In this document: one piece after another, positions 33,336 through 42,594 of the stretch
Numbering within the stretch: position 1 is the first letter of the stretch
Layout: each line of letters starts with the position of its first letter
DNA from: Kocuria flava
Lineage (GTDB): Bacteria > Actinomycetota > Actinomycetes > Actinomycetales > Micrococcaceae
NCBI RefSeq assembly: GCF_001482365.1
Contig: NZ_CP013254.1
Coordinates: 558,001-622,000, forward strand
Direction of reading: 5' to 3'
Length of the DNA stretch: 64,000 nt
Notes under the pieces: model-generated
What the model saw: the letters and a program-made list of their open reading frames with translations, nothing else
What the model was told of the DNA's origin: nothing
Databases searched by the model: none
Program-made: the position numbers and the translations under genes

Positions 33336-34526
33336 ATGTCCGCACCACCGGGCGCCGACCCCCGCCCCGGCTCGCAGAGCTCCCTGCGCAGCGCCAACCA
33401 GCAGCGGGTGCTCGAGACCGTCCGCCGCCACGGCGGCCTGACGCAGGCGCAGATCTCCCGCCGGACGGCGCTGGCGCCCTCCACCGTGTCGAACATCGTG
33501 CACGAGCTCATCGGGGCCGGCCTGCTCGTGATGGAGGCCGACCACGCCGGCCGGCGCGGGCAGCTCATCACCTTCCGCGGCTCGGCGGGCCACGTCCTGG
33601 GCGTCGACGTCGGCCACCGCCACGCGACCGTGGCCGTGGCCGACCTCAACCAGCGGATCCTCGCCCAGCGCCGCCACGACCTGCCCGAGGGCCACCGCTT
33701 CGACGAGGACCTCCGGCTCGTCGACCACTCCCTGCAGCGGCTGCTCGAGGAGATCGGCGTCCCCCGCTCCGGGGTGCTGGCGGGCGGTCTGACGGTGCCC
33801 GCCCCCGTGGACCTCGAGGGCCGGGTGATCAGCGCCGGGGCGATCCTGCCCGCGTGGAGCGGCATCGACGTGCGCGCCGAGGCCTCGGCGCTGCTGGGGC
33901 TGCCCGTCGTCGTCGAGAACGACGCCGACGCGGGTGCCCTCGGCGAGCACACGTGGGGCGCCGGGCGCGGCACCCGGCACATGGCCTACCTCAAGCTGGG
34001 CCACGGCGTGGGCTCGGGCCTGGTCCTCGACGGGCGGCTCTACCGGGGGGCGACCGGCTCCGCCGGGGAGATCGGCCACTCCACGGTCGACGAGCGCGGG
34101 CGGCTGTGCCGGTGCGGCAACCGCGGCTGCCTCGAGACGTTCGTGTCCTCGGACGAGGTCGTGCACCTGCTGGCCGGCACCCACGGACCGGACCTGACCC
34201 TGGCGGACGTCGTCGACGCCGCGCTGGCCGGCGACGTCGGCTGCGCGCGCGTCATCGGCGACACCGGCCGCACCCTGGGCGTCACGGTGGCCAACCTGTG
34301 CAACACCCTCAACCCGGAGCTCGTGGTGGTCGGCGGCGAGCTCGCCCGGTCCGGGGAGCTGCTGCTGGGCCCGCTGCGCGAGATCGTGGGCCGCTACGGG
34401 GTGCGCGGGGCCGTGCGCGAGCTGCGGATCGAGCCCGCCCGGCTCGGCCTCCAGGCCCACGTGGCCGGCGCCGTGATCGTGGCGCTCCAGCACGCGGAGC
34501 TGCCGGTGGGACCGCCGCGGGACTGA
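33336..34526 (+). CDS. ROK family transcriptional repressor
   Basis: A 396-residue NagC/XylR-type protein. N-terminal winged helix with GGLTQAQISRRTALAPSTVSNIV (about 33-55), then a sugar-kinase-like ROK domain with a zinc site HxxxxxxxxxCxCGxxGCxE (H248, C258, C260, C265) and the GEIGH segment. The Asp in ENDAD (D196) sits where ROK kinases have their catalytic base. It binds a sugar or sugar phosphate and probably represses itself and the sugar porter next door. ATG 33336 follows GAAGGAGAG. Confidence 0.9.
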   Translation: MSAPPGADPRPGSQSSLRSANQQRVLETVRRHGGLTQAQISRRTALAPSTVSNIVHELIGAGLLVMEADHAGRRGQLITFRGSAGHVLGVDVGHRHATVAVADLNQRILAQRRHDLPEGHRFDEDLRLVDHSLQRLLEEIGVPRSGVLAGGLTVPAPVDLEGRVISAGAILPAWSGIDVRAEASALLGLPVVVENDADAGALGEHTWGAGRGTRHMAYLKLGHGVGSGLVLDGRLYRGATGSAGEIGHSTVDERGRLCRCGNRGCLETFVSSDEVVHLLAGTHGPDLTLADVVDAALAGDVGCARVIGDTGRTLGVTVANLCNTLNPELVVVGGELARSGELLLGPLREIVGRYGVRGAVRELRIEPARLGLQAHVAGAVIVALQHAELPVGPPRD

Positions 34527-34544
34527 GCGTCCCGCTCCGTCATC

Positions 34545-34584
34545 GTGTTCGACCAATGGACACAACGGGGGCGGGAGCCCTAGT
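34545..34584 (+). promoter_or_regulatory. Candidate ROK operator/promoter upstream of the sugar porter
   Basis: GTGTTCGACCA followed by ATGGACACAAC (34545-34566) forms a weak inverted repeat. It shares GT-TTCGACC and a GGACAA/GGACACAA end with the element before the ROK gene. A -10 (TAGTGT, about 34581) lies 15 bases on. Shared sequence suggests one regulator. Confidence 0.4.
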
Positions 34585-34719
34585 GTTGTCCGCATCACCA
34601 GAAGCCCTCGGCGCCAGTGGGACCTCCCGCTCCCGGGTGGTGCGGCACCCGGGGACCCCGGGACCGTGCCGACCCCGGCACGGCCGGCCGAACCTCTCCA
34701 CCAGCAAGGGAGCTGCGCG

Positions 34720-36135
34720 ATGAGCCACGACCCCTCCACCACGGGCGTCGCCGAGCGTCCGAACAAGTCCGCAGTCCTGCGGATCAGCATCATCGCCGCC
34801 TTCGGCGGCTTCCTCTTCGGCTACGACTCCGCCGTGATCAACGGCGCGGTCTCGGCCATCCAGGAGGAGTTCGGCGTCAGCCCGGGCCCCCTGGGCTTCG
34901 CCGTGGCCTCGGCCCTGCTCGGCGCCGCCGCCGGCGCGTTCTTCGGCGGCCGGATCGCCGACCGGCTCGGGCGTGTGCCCGTCATGAAGATCGCCGCGGT
35001 GCTCTTCCTCGTCAGCGCGATCGGCTGCGGCGTGGTCGAGAGCTTCGAGTGGCTGATCTTCTGGCGCGTCGTCGGCGGCGTGGGCGTGGGTGTGGCCTCG
35101 ATCATCGCCCCGGCCTACATCGCCGAGATCGCCCCCGCCTCCGTGCGCGGGCGCCTCGGGTCGCTGCAGCAGATGGGCATCGTGCTCGGCATCTTCATCT
35201 CCCTGGCCGTGGACGCGTGGCTGGCGGCCCTCGCCGGCGGCTCCGGCGAGCCCCTGTGGTGGGGCCTCGAGGCCTGGCGGTGGATGTTCATGGCCGAGGC
35301 CGTGCCCGCCCTGGCCTACCTGATCGGCGCGTTCACCATCCCCGAGTCCCCCCGCTACCTCGTGGCCGAGGGCCGCGCGGACGAGGCCCGCGCCGTGCTG
35401 ACCGACCTGCAGGGCGAGGCCTCCGCGACCGAGCGCGTGCGCCTGATCCAGCAGACCCTGCGCACCGAGCGCAAGCCGCGGATGTCCGACCTCAAGGGCC
35501 GGATGGCCGGGCTGAAGCCCATCGTGTGGGTCGGCATCGGCCTCGCCGCCCTGCAGCAGTTCGTGGGCATCAACGTGATCTTCTACTACTCCAACGTGCT
35601 GTGGCAGTCGGTGGGCTTCACCGAGGCGGACTCGTTCACGATCACCGTGATCACCTCCGTGACCAACGTGGTCGTCACCGTGGTGGCGATCGCCCTGGTC
35701 GAGCGCGTCGGGCGCCGCCGGCTGCTGCTCATCGGCTCCGGCGGCATGACCCTGATGCTCGGCACGCTCGCGGTGATCTTCGCGACCGCCCCGCTCGTGG
35801 ACGGCGCCCCCGTGCTCGGCCCGACCGCCGGCCCGGTCGCGCTGGTGGCCGCCAACCTCTTCGTGGTCTTCTTCGGCGTCTCGTGGGGCCCCATGATGTG
35901 GGTGCTCCTCGGCGAGATGTTCCCGAACCAGATCCGCGGGGCCGCCCTGGCCGTCGCCGGCTTCGTGCAGTGGATCGCCAACTGGGTCGTGACCGTGACC
36001 TTCCCGGCCCTCGCGGCGGCCTCCCTGGGCCTGGCCTACGGCCTCTACGCGTTCTTCGCCCTGGTCTCGCTGCTGTTCACGATCCGGATGGTCCGCGAGA
36101 CCACCGGCATCGAGCTCGAGGACATGGCCGACTGA
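34720..36135 (+). CDS. MFS sugar porter (GLUT/XylE-like)
   Basis: A 471-residue, 12-helix sugar/proton symporter. Family motifs are clear: RLGRVP after helix 2, PESPRYL after helix 6 (about 208-214), the QQFVGINVIFYYS sugar-binding region in helix 7, ERVGRRR after helix 8. It imports a monosaccharide such as glucose, xylose, arabinose or galactose. ATG 34720 follows AAGGGAGC. It lies behind a ROK repressor with matching operator-like words, so sugar-induced expression is likely. The next gene is separated by a strong terminator. Confidence 0.93.
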   Translation: MSHDPSTTGVAERPNKSAVLRISIIAAFGGFLFGYDSAVINGAVSAIQEEFGVSPGPLGFAVASALLGAAAGAFFGGRIADRLGRVPVMKIAAVLFLVSAIGCGVVESFEWLIFWRVVGGVGVGVASIIAPAYIAEIAPASVRGRLGSLQQMGIVLGIFISLAVDAWLAALAGGSGEPLWWGLEAWRWMFMAEAVPALAYLIGAFTIPESPRYLVAEGRADEARAVLTDLQGEASATERVRLIQQTLRTERKPRMSDLKGRMAGLKPIVWVGIGLAALQQFVGINVIFYYSNVLWQSVGFTEADSFTITVITSVTNVVVTVVAIALVERVGRRRLLLIGSGGMTLMLGTLAVIFATAPLVDGAPVLGPTAGPVALVAANLFVVFFGVSWGPMMWVLLGEMFPNQIRGAALAVAGFVQWIANWVVTVTFPALAAASLGLAYGLYAFFALVSLLFTIRMVRETTGIELEDMAD

Positions 36136-36149
36136 CCGCACCCGGGACC

Positions 36150-36199
36150 GACGACGGCGGGCCGCGACCTCCTGCAGGAGGTCGCGGCCCGCCGTCGTC
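36150..36199 (+). terminator. Perfect 50-bp palindrome terminator
   Basis: Two perfectly complementary 25-base arms meet at 36174/36175 with no loop bases (arms start GACGACGGCGGGCC). It lies 15 bases past the sugar-porter stop. Confidence 0.75.
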
Positions 36200-36308
36200 C
36201 GCCGTGGCGCAGGTCACGCGAGACCCGCCGCGGGGCGGCCGGACTCACCGCGGCGGACCGGACGCGTGCGGCAATCTTTACCCCGACGTGACCCCCGCCG
36301 CACGGAAT

Positions 36309-36372
36309 CGGCGCGCCGTCGGGTATTTTCGAGGGCGACGACGGCGCGCCGGATGATCTCCGGTGCGCCGTC
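36309..36372 (+). promoter_or_regulatory. Mutually exclusive hairpins before the ThDP-enzyme gene
   Basis: Three segments: A CGGCGCGCCGTCG (36309-36321), B CGACGGCGCGCCGG (36339-36352), C CCGGTGCGCCGTC (36360-36372). B pairs over 13 bp with A, or over 13 bp (one G-U) with C, but not both. This is the layout of attenuators; the start codon is 79 bases downstream. No leader peptide or known riboswitch was recognised. Confidence 0.45.
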
Positions 36373-36450
36373 CCACGATCTCGCGGGGCCGCCGTGCGAC
36401 GGCCGGCCACGCTCCCTCCCCACTTTTTCAACGGCGAAAAGGATCCACCG

Positions 36451-38124
36451 ATGACCCAGACCACTGCGCTCCCCGCGCACTCCGACTCCGCTCCCGCCCG
36501 CAAGTCCGCCGGCCACGTGATCGTGGACAGCCTGGTGGCCCACGGGGTGGAGCGCACCTACGTGGTGCCCGGGGAGTCCTACCTGGACGTGCTCGACGGG
36601 CTGCACGACTCGGTGATCGACACGGTCGTGTGCCGCCACGAGGGCGGGGCGGCCTACATGGCCGAGGCCGACGGGAAGATGACCCCGGTCCCCGGGGTGG
36701 CGATGGTCACCCGCGGGCCCGGAGCGGCCAACGCCCACGTGGGCCTGCACACCGCCTGGCAGGACTCCACCCCGATGGTGCTGTTCGTCGGGCTGATCCC
36801 CTTCGAGCACCGCGACCGCGAGGCCTTCCAGGAGTTCGACCCGCACGCCTGGTTCGACTCCGGGGCCAAGCGCGTGATGGTCCTCGACCACGCCGAGCGG
36901 GCCTCCGAGATCGTGGCCGAGGCGTTCTTCGCCGCCAGCTCCGGCCGCCCCGGGCCCGTGGTCGTGGGCCTGCCCGAGGACATCATCAAGCACGAGATCG
37001 ACGCGACCCTGCACCCGCCGATCCCCGTGGCCACCGGCGGGATGACCGTCAACGACTGGAAGGCGCTGCGCGACGCGCTCTCGGCGGCCGAGAAGCCCCT
37101 GTTCGTCACCGGCGGCAACGACTGGACGACCGCCGGGGCCGAGGGGCTGACGCGGTGGCTGGAGGAGCACCACCTGCCGGCCGCGGCCGAGTGGCGCACC
37201 GAGGGCACCGTGCCCTTCGACTCGGACTCCTACGTGGGCCCGATCGGCTACGGCCGCCCGAAGCCCACCCACGACCTGCTGGAGGAGACCGACCTGCTGG
37301 TCTTCGTGGGCACCGTGCCCGGGGACGTGATCACCAACGGCTTCCTGGTCCGCCAGGACTGGGCGAAGAAGAACTTCCTGGTCACCATCGACCCGTCCCT
37401 GCGCGGGCGCTCGGGCCCGGTCTCCTACCAGATCGTGGCCAAGCCCGACGTGTTCGTGCGCGACCTGGTGCGCATCGACCTGCCGGTCAAGGACGGGTGG
37501 AAGGAGTGGACCGCCCGGCTGCGCGCCCAGCAGGTCGCCTTCTCCACCCCCACCGCCACCGTCGGGGACGGCCCGGCGCGGATGGACACCATGATGGCCG
37601 AGCTCGTCAAGGGCCTGCCCGCCGATGCGATGGTGACCTTCGGGGCCGGTGAGCACACCAACTGGGCCCACCGCTACTTCCCCACCCGCGGCTACGCCTC
37701 GATGATCTCGGCCCGCAACGGCTCGATGGGCTACTCCGTGCCCTCCGCGGTGGCCGCCTCCCTGCGCTACCCCGGCCGGCGGGTCGTGACCATCGCCGGC
37801 GACGGGGAGTTCCTGATGAACGGCCAGGAGCTGGCCACCGCCGCCCAGTACGGGGCCACCCCGCTGGTGATCGTGATGGACAACCAGGAGTACGGCACGA
37901 TCCGCACCCACCAGGAGCGCGACTACCCGCACCGGGTCTCGGGCACCCAGCTGGCCAATCCCGACTTCGCGCTGATGGCCGCCTCCTTCGGCGGGTTCGG
38001 GGTGCGGGTGGAGAACGACGCCGAGATCCCCGCCGCGCTCGAGGCCGCCCGGAAGGCCATCGACGAGCAGGGCCGCTTCGCGCTGATCCACCTGATCGTC
38101 GAGCAGCGCACCAAGGCCTACTGA
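36451..38124 (+). CDS. Thiamine-diphosphate-dependent enzyme (acetolactate synthase large-subunit-like)
   Basis: A 557-residue three-domain ThDP enzyme. The N-terminal Pyr domain has the catalytic glutamate in CRHEGGAAYMAEADG (E64). The C-terminal PP domain has the cofactor motif GDG (450-452) followed 26-28 residues later by DNQEYG. These enzymes join or cleave 2-oxo acids. The set includes acetolactate synthase, but no regulatory IlvN or IlvC gene is nearby, so it is more likely a catabolic or specialised member. ATG 36451 follows AAAAGGATC. Alternative hairpins precede it and a 17-bp terminator follows. Confidence 0.85.
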   Translation: MTQTTALPAHSDSAPARKSAGHVIVDSLVAHGVERTYVVPGESYLDVLDGLHDSVIDTVVCRHEGGAAYMAEADGKMTPVPGVAMVTRGPGAANAHVGLHTAWQDSTPMVLFVGLIPFEHRDREAFQEFDPHAWFDSGAKRVMVLDHAERASEIVAEAFFAASSGRPGPVVVGLPEDIIKHEIDATLHPPIPVATGGMTVNDWKALRDALSAAEKPLFVTGGNDWTTAGAEGLTRWLEEHHLPAAAEWRTEGTVPFDSDSYVGPIGYGRPKPTHDLLEETDLLVFVGTVPGDVITNGFLVRQDWAKKNFLVTIDPSLRGRSGPVSYQIVAKPDVFVRDLVRIDLPVKDGWKEWTARLRAQQVAFSTPTATVGDGPARMDTMMAELVKGLPADAMVTFGAGEHTNWAHRYFPTRGYASMISARNGSMGYSVPSAVAASLRYPGRRVVTIAGDGEFLMNGQELATAAQYGATPLVIVMDNQEYGTIRTHQERDYPHRVSGTQLANPDFALMAASFGGFGVRVENDAEIPAALEAARKAIDEQGRFALIHLIVEQRTKAY

Positions 38125-38129
38125 CCGGT

Positions 38130-38166
38130 CGCCGGGCGGGGCGCACCGGGTGCGCCCCGCCCGGCG
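38130..38166 (+). terminator. Terminator of the ThDP-enzyme gene
   Basis: A perfect 17-bp stem (CGCCGGGCGGGGCGCAC with its complement) and a 3-base loop, six bases past the stop. Confidence 0.8.
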
Positions 38167-38228
38167 AGGAGCACGGTGCGGTGCGGCCGGCGGTGGTGGA
38201 GCCGGGGTGCGCGTAGCAGACTGGGCGG

Positions 38229-39080
38229 GTGCAGACCTTCCTCCCCTACCCCGACTTCGCCCGCTCCGCGCGCGCCCTCGACCGCCGCCGGCTCGGCAAG
38301 CAGCGGGTGGAGACCCTCCAGGTGCTGCGCGCCGCGACCGTGCCCGGCTACGGCTGGTGGCGGCACCCGGCGACCGCGATGTGGTCCCATCACGTCCCGG
38401 CCCTCGTCGCCTACGGGCGGGCGATGGTCGACGAGTGGACCGCCCGCGGCGGGGCCGACAGCACCGGGTGGCAGATCCGCGAGTTCGCCCCCGGCGCGTG
38501 GGACCGGTGGCCCGAGGACGGCGTGGCCGAGCCGCCACCGTGGCTGGGCGACGACGCGCTGCACCGCTCGCACCGGTCGAACCTGCTGCGCAAGGACGAG
38601 CAGTTCTACCGGTCCGTGTTCCCCGGGGACCCGGCGGGGCTCGACTACGTCTGGCCCGAGCCCGGCGACCGCACACCCCCGGCGGAGCCGCCGCCGGGCG
38701 AGCGCGCGTGGGTGCTCGCCGCCGGGACGCACGCGGCGGCCGACGGTGCCGTCCTCGTGCCCTTCCGCGCCCCCGAGGGGGTCCGCGAGAGCCACTGGGC
38801 CGCCGCCCTCGAGCGCCTCGAGCAGGAGCCCGCGGAGGGGGAGCCGGTGCTGCTGCTCCACGGTCCGCCGGGGCCGGAGCAGGTCGTGGAGCAGGCGGTG
38901 CTCGCGGAGAACGTCCACCACGCGGTGGCGGGCTTCTCCCTCGAGCTCGAGCGGACCGGCCGGGGTCCGCGCCGGCTGCTGAGGGCGCCCGCGCGACTGC
39001 AGTCCCCGCGCCCGCTCTTCGCCGTGCCGGCCGCCGACGTCCTCGCCGGGCCGGGCCCGGAGGAGCCGGCGGAGCACTGA
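38229..39080 (+). CDS. MSMEG_6728 family (T4 endonuclease V-like) protein
   Basis: A 283-residue protein. Its first 150 residues match actinobacterial MSMEG_6728-type proteins, related to pyrimidine-dimer DNA glycosylase/endonuclease V: the opening MQTFLPYPDF, the DRRRLGKQRVETLQVLRA helix (about 19-36), then HPATAMWSHHVPALVAYG. Such enzymes nick UV-damaged DNA, so a DNA-repair role is likely but unproven. The C-terminal 130 residues are of a different, Pro/Glu-rich composition with no recognised fold. GTG 38229 gives the family-standard start. Confidence 0.75.
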   Translation: MQTFLPYPDFARSARALDRRRLGKQRVETLQVLRAATVPGYGWWRHPATAMWSHHVPALVAYGRAMVDEWTARGGADSTGWQIREFAPGAWDRWPEDGVAEPPPWLGDDALHRSHRSNLLRKDEQFYRSVFPGDPAGLDYVWPEPGDRTPPAEPPPGERAWVLAAGTHAAADGAVLVPFRAPEGVRESHWAAALERLEQEPAEGEPVLLLHGPPGPEQVVEQAVLAENVHHAVAGFSLELERTGRGPRRLLRAPARLQSPRPLFAVPAADVLAGPGPEEPAEH

Positions 39081-39169
39081 CCCGGCCGCCGTTCCGCGGC
39101 GGGCGCGGTACCCCTGGGTAGCATGGGAGCACCGGGCGGAGCGTCCGCACCGGCCCCGAGGAGGTCCGC

Positions 39170-40171
39170 ATGCGAGGCTCCCACGTCCCCGCGACCGGCA
39201 CGATCACCGTCACCGACTGGCCCGACCCGCAGGCGCGCGAGCCCGGGCAGGTGGTGGTCCGGATGCTCCACGCCGCGGTCTGCGGCTCGGACCTGCACGT
39301 GGTCTTCCACGGCCTGCTCCACGAGGAGGGACCCGCCCGCCCCGGCTACCCCGGCCACGAGGGCGTCGGCGTCGTCGTCGAGTCCCGCTCCGAGCACGTG
39401 CCCGTGGGCGCCCTCGTGCTCACCGTCCCCAAGGGCGAGATGGGCGGGTGCTTCGCCGAGCTGCAGCTGCTCGACGACCGGCACGTCGTGGAGCTGCCCG
39501 CCGGCACCGACCCCGAGGACTCCGCGCAGCTGCGCCGGCTGCTGATGGCCCAGCAGTACGGAACGTGCCTCTACGCCATGCGCCAGTTCTGGCCCCACGA
39601 GACCCCCGCCCGCCGGGCCGGCACCTGCGTGGTGATGGGCGCCGGCTCCGCCGGCCTGTTCTTCGTCCAGGAGGCCTGGCGGCTGGGCTTCGAGCACGTC
39701 GTGGTCTCCGACCTCGAGCAGCCCCGCCTCGAGATCGCCGCGGCGCTGGGCGCCCGCACCGTCCGGGTGCCGGAGCAGGACCTCGCCGCGGTCGTGGCCG
39801 AGGTCAGCGGCGGACGCGGGGCGGACCTCGTGATCGAGGCGGTGGGCCACGACGTCCTGCGGGACCAGGCGGTCGAGCTCGCCGCCGACCGCGGGGTCGT
39901 GGGGCTCTTCGGCCTGCCCGAGCGCCACGGCCCCACGGAGATCCCCCTGTGGACGGCCTTCCGGAAGAGCCTGCGCATCCAGTGCTCCGTCGCCGCCCAG
40001 GCCGAGCCGGGCCTGACCTCCTTCCGCGAGGCGCTGCGCCGGATCTCGGAGGGCGAGATCGACGTCGAGTACTGCCTCGGCCCCGAGTACCCCCTCGAGC
40101 GGATCGCCGAGGCGCTGCAGGTCGCCGAGGAGCACGGCCACGGCCACGTGAAGCTCACCGTCACGCTCTGA
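39170..40171 (+). CDS. Zinc-containing alcohol dehydrogenase-like oxidoreductase
   Basis: A 333-residue MDR-family enzyme. Catalytic zinc ligands are visible (C38 in CGSD, H63 and E64 in GHEGVG), and the NAD(P) fold has GAGSAG around 155-160. The four-cysteine structural-zinc lobe of classical alcohol dehydrogenases is absent, as in sorbitol-dehydrogenase-like members. It oxidises an alcohol or polyol with NAD(P); substrate unknown. ATG 39170 follows GAGGAGG. Its last 11 bases overlap the end of the convergent histidine-kinase gene. Confidence 0.87.
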   Translation: MRGSHVPATGTITVTDWPDPQAREPGQVVVRMLHAAVCGSDLHVVFHGLLHEEGPARPGYPGHEGVGVVVESRSEHVPVGALVLTVPKGEMGGCFAELQLLDDRHVVELPAGTDPEDSAQLRRLLMAQQYGTCLYAMRQFWPHETPARRAGTCVVMGAGSAGLFFVQEAWRLGFEHVVVSDLEQPRLEIAAALGARTVRVPEQDLAAVVAEVSGGRGADLVIEAVGHDVLRDQAVELAADRGVVGLFGLPERHGPTEIPLWTAFRKSLRIQCSVAAQAEPGLTSFREALRRISEGEIDVEYCLGPEYPLERIAEALQVAEEHGHGHVKLTVTL

Positions 40172-41621
40172 GCTGCGCTCCGGAACGCTCCCCCGGACCG
40201 GCCAGCGGCAGGCGCACCTCGAAGCGGCACTCGCCCTCCGGGGTCTGACCGGCCGTGGCCGTGCCCCCGTGGGCGGCCACGATCGCCCGGCTGATCGCCA
40301 GTCCCAGTCCCGAGCCCCCGGTGTCCCGGGCGCGGGAGTCGTCCAGGCGCACGAACCGGTCGAAGACCCGCTCCCGGTCGGCCGGGGCCACGGGCGGGCC
40401 GTCGTTGTCCACCGTGACCACGGCCTCCTGCCCGTCGGCGCGCAGGGCGACCACGATCCGGGAGACGGCGTGCCGCTCGGCGTTCGAGAGCAGGTTGCGC
40501 AGCACCTGCTGCAGCCGGGCGCCGTCGCCGCGGACCCGCACCGGCTCCACCCGGGCCCGCAGCTCGTGGCGGGTCACGGGCCGCACCCGGGCCAGCTCCT
40601 CCCCCACCACGTCGTCGAGGTCGGTGTCGGCCACCCGGAGGTCCAGCCCCGCGTCGTCCGCCCGGGCGAGCACGAGCAGGTCCTCCACCAGCCGCCCCAT
40701 CCGCTGCGCGTGCGAGCGCAGCACCGGGGCGAGCTCCGTCCAGGACGCGCCGGTGGGGTCCGCCGCGGCGACCTCCACGGTGGTGGTCAGCGTGGCCAGG
40801 GGGCTGCGCAGCTCGTGGGAGGCGTCGGCCACGAAGCGCCGCTGCGCCCGGTCGGAGGCCTCGAGCCGCTCCAGCATGCCGTTCATGGTCCGTGCCAGTG
40901 CGGCGACCTCGTCCCGGGTGGGCGGCACGTCGACGCGCTCGCCGAGCCGGGCGGTCCCGATCCGGCGCACCTGGTCGGTGATGCGCCGCACCGGGGCCAG
41001 GGACCGGCCCACGAGCCACCACAGCAGCCCGGCGCCCAGGAGCGCGAGCACCGGCCCGCCGACCAGCAGGAACAGAGCGACGGTGCGCAGGACGTCCTGC
41101 TGCAAGGACATCGGCACGGCCACGACGAGGGTCCGCGGCACCCCGTCGATGTACATGCTCTCGGCGACATATGTGAAGTCGGTGGTGCGCAGCAGCCCGG
41201 CGCGGCCCGTGTCCGCGGAGTCGTGGGACTGCCCGGGGTCCAGCGCGGGCACGTCGAGGTCGAGGCCCAGCGCCGCCGCCGGGGAGGCGGCCACGACCTC
41301 GCCGCCGGGGTCGAGCAGCTGGACGACCACGCCGGGCCGGCCCAGCCGCAGCAGCAGCTCACCGGGCTCGGCGTCCGTGCGCACGGCCACGGCGCCGGCC
41401 TCCCCCGCCAGCAGACCCGGGGGCACGCCGAGCTCCCGCAGGATCTCGGCCCGCCGCTCCACGGCCTCCTCGTGGGCCGCGTTCACCGCCGTGCGCCCGA
41501 GCACCTCGAGCAGCACGGCCCCGGCGACGGCGACGACCGCGAGCACGAGCAGGGCCGCGGCTGCCGCGCTGCGACCCCGCACGCCCCAGCGGGCGGGCCG
41601 CAGCCGGCGGGGCCGCGTCAC
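40161..41621 (-). CDS. Sensor histidine kinase
   Basis: A 486-residue two-helix sensor kinase: membrane helices near 19-41 and 179-203 enclose an extracytoplasmic domain of about 135 residues. Then a HAMP linker (about 204-256), the phospho-acceptor box ASHELRSPLATL (H269), and an ATPase domain with an N-box NLLSNAERHA and GGSGLGLAISRA. The GTG overlaps the response-regulator stop by four bases, so the two are a coupled pair. The sensed signal is unknown. The frame is open far upstream, but that part overlaps the regulator gene. Confidence 0.92.
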   Translation of the reverse strand: MTRPRRLRPARWGVRGRSAAAAALLVLAVVAVAGAVLLEVLGRTAVNAAHEEAVERRAEILRELGVPPGLLAGEAGAVAVRTDAEPGELLLRLGRPGVVVQLLDPGGEVVAASPAAALGLDLDVPALDPGQSHDSADTGRAGLLRTTDFTYVAESMYIDGVPRTLVVAVPMSLQQDVLRTVALFLLVGGPVLALLGAGLLWWLVGRSLAPVRRITDQVRRIGTARLGERVDVPPTRDEVAALARTMNGMLERLEASDRAQRRFVADASHELRSPLATLTTTVEVAAADPTGASWTELAPVLRSHAQRMGRLVEDLLVLARADDAGLDLRVADTDLDDVVGEELARVRPVTRHELRARVEPVRVRGDGARLQQVLRNLLSNAERHAVSRIVVALRADGQEAVVTVDNDGPPVAPADRERVFDRFVRLDDSRARDTGGSGLGLAISRAIVAAHGGTATAGQTPEGECRFEVRLPLAGPGERSGAQLRA

Positions 41622-42310
41622 GGCTGCCCGGGCGCCGGGTCGTCGGCCACGAGCTTGTAGCCCATGCCGCGGACCGTGCGCAGCGTGCTCAGCCCGAAGG
41701 GCGCGTCGATCTTCCGGCGCAGGTACCCGACGTAGACCTCCACGATGTTCTCCGAGCCCTCGAAGCTCGCGTCCCAGGCGTTGTCCATGATCTCGGCCTT
41801 GGAGACCACGCGCTCCGCGTTGTGCACGAGGAACTGCAGGACGACCCACTCCTTGGCGGTGAGCTCGATCGGCCGGCCCCGGCGGTGGACGGTGCGGCGG
41901 ACGGGGTCCAGGCGCAGCGAGCCGACCTCGAGCACCACGGGCCGCTCCGGAGCGCCGCGGCGGATGAGGGCGCGCAGCCGTGCGACGAGCACCGGGAAGC
42001 TGAACGGCTTGGTGAGGTAGTCGTCGGCGCCGAGGTCGAAGGCGTCGGTCTGGTCGTACTCCCCGTCCTTGGCCGTGAGCACGAGCACGGGGGTCCAGTT
42101 CCCGGCCTCGCGCATCCCGCGCAGGACGTCGTAGCCGTTGCGACCCGGGAGCATGAGGTCCAGGACGACGACGTCGTAGGGGTTCTCCCCCGCCAGCCAC
42201 GCGCCCGTGGTGCCGTCGTGGGCGAGGTCGACCACGAACCCCTCGTGGCCCAGCCCGCGGCGCAGCGACTCCGCGAGGTCCACCTCGTCCTCGACCAGCA
42301 GCGCCCGCAT
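41618..42310 (-). CDS. OmpR-type response regulator
   Basis: A 230-residue regulator: receiver domain with D51 as phosphorylation site (VVVLDLMLPG) and the TKPFS motif near residue 101, then a winged-helix DNA-binding domain with FEGSENIVEVYVGYLRRKID. ATG 42310 was chosen because the receiver domain begins immediately there. It is the first gene of a two-gene operon with the kinase; its upstream region carries a dense DnaA-box cluster. Confidence 0.93.
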   Translation of the reverse strand: MRALLVEDEVDLAESLRRGLGHEGFVVDLAHDGTTGAWLAGENPYDVVVLDLMLPGRNGYDVLRGMREAGNWTPVLVLTAKDGEYDQTDAFDLGADDYLTKPFSFPVLVARLRALIRRGAPERPVVLEVGSLRLDPVRRTVHRRGRPIELTAKEWVVLQFLVHNAERVVSKAEIMDNAWDASFEGSENIVEVYVGYLRRKIDAPFGLSTLRTVRGMGYKLVADDPAPGQP

Positions 42311-42594
42311 CCTGCCCCTCCTTCTCCGGTCCTCCTCCGGCGCGGCCGCTCCGGCGCCCCGCCGGGTCCCGCTCCGTCCGGGTCCAGTCTCGCGCACCGG
42401 CACCCGGACCGCCCCGGCGACGGGCCGGAGCGCCGCCGGCCGTGCCCCCGGGTCCGTGCCGGCCGGTCCGCGCGTCCCGGACCCTGTCCGCCGACGGGTG
42501 CAGACCACGGCCCGCCCGTGCCCCGCGGCCCGTGTGCCCGGGCGGGCGCTGTGGACCCGCGTGCCGTGGTCTTCTCCCCACCCGGTGCACAAAG

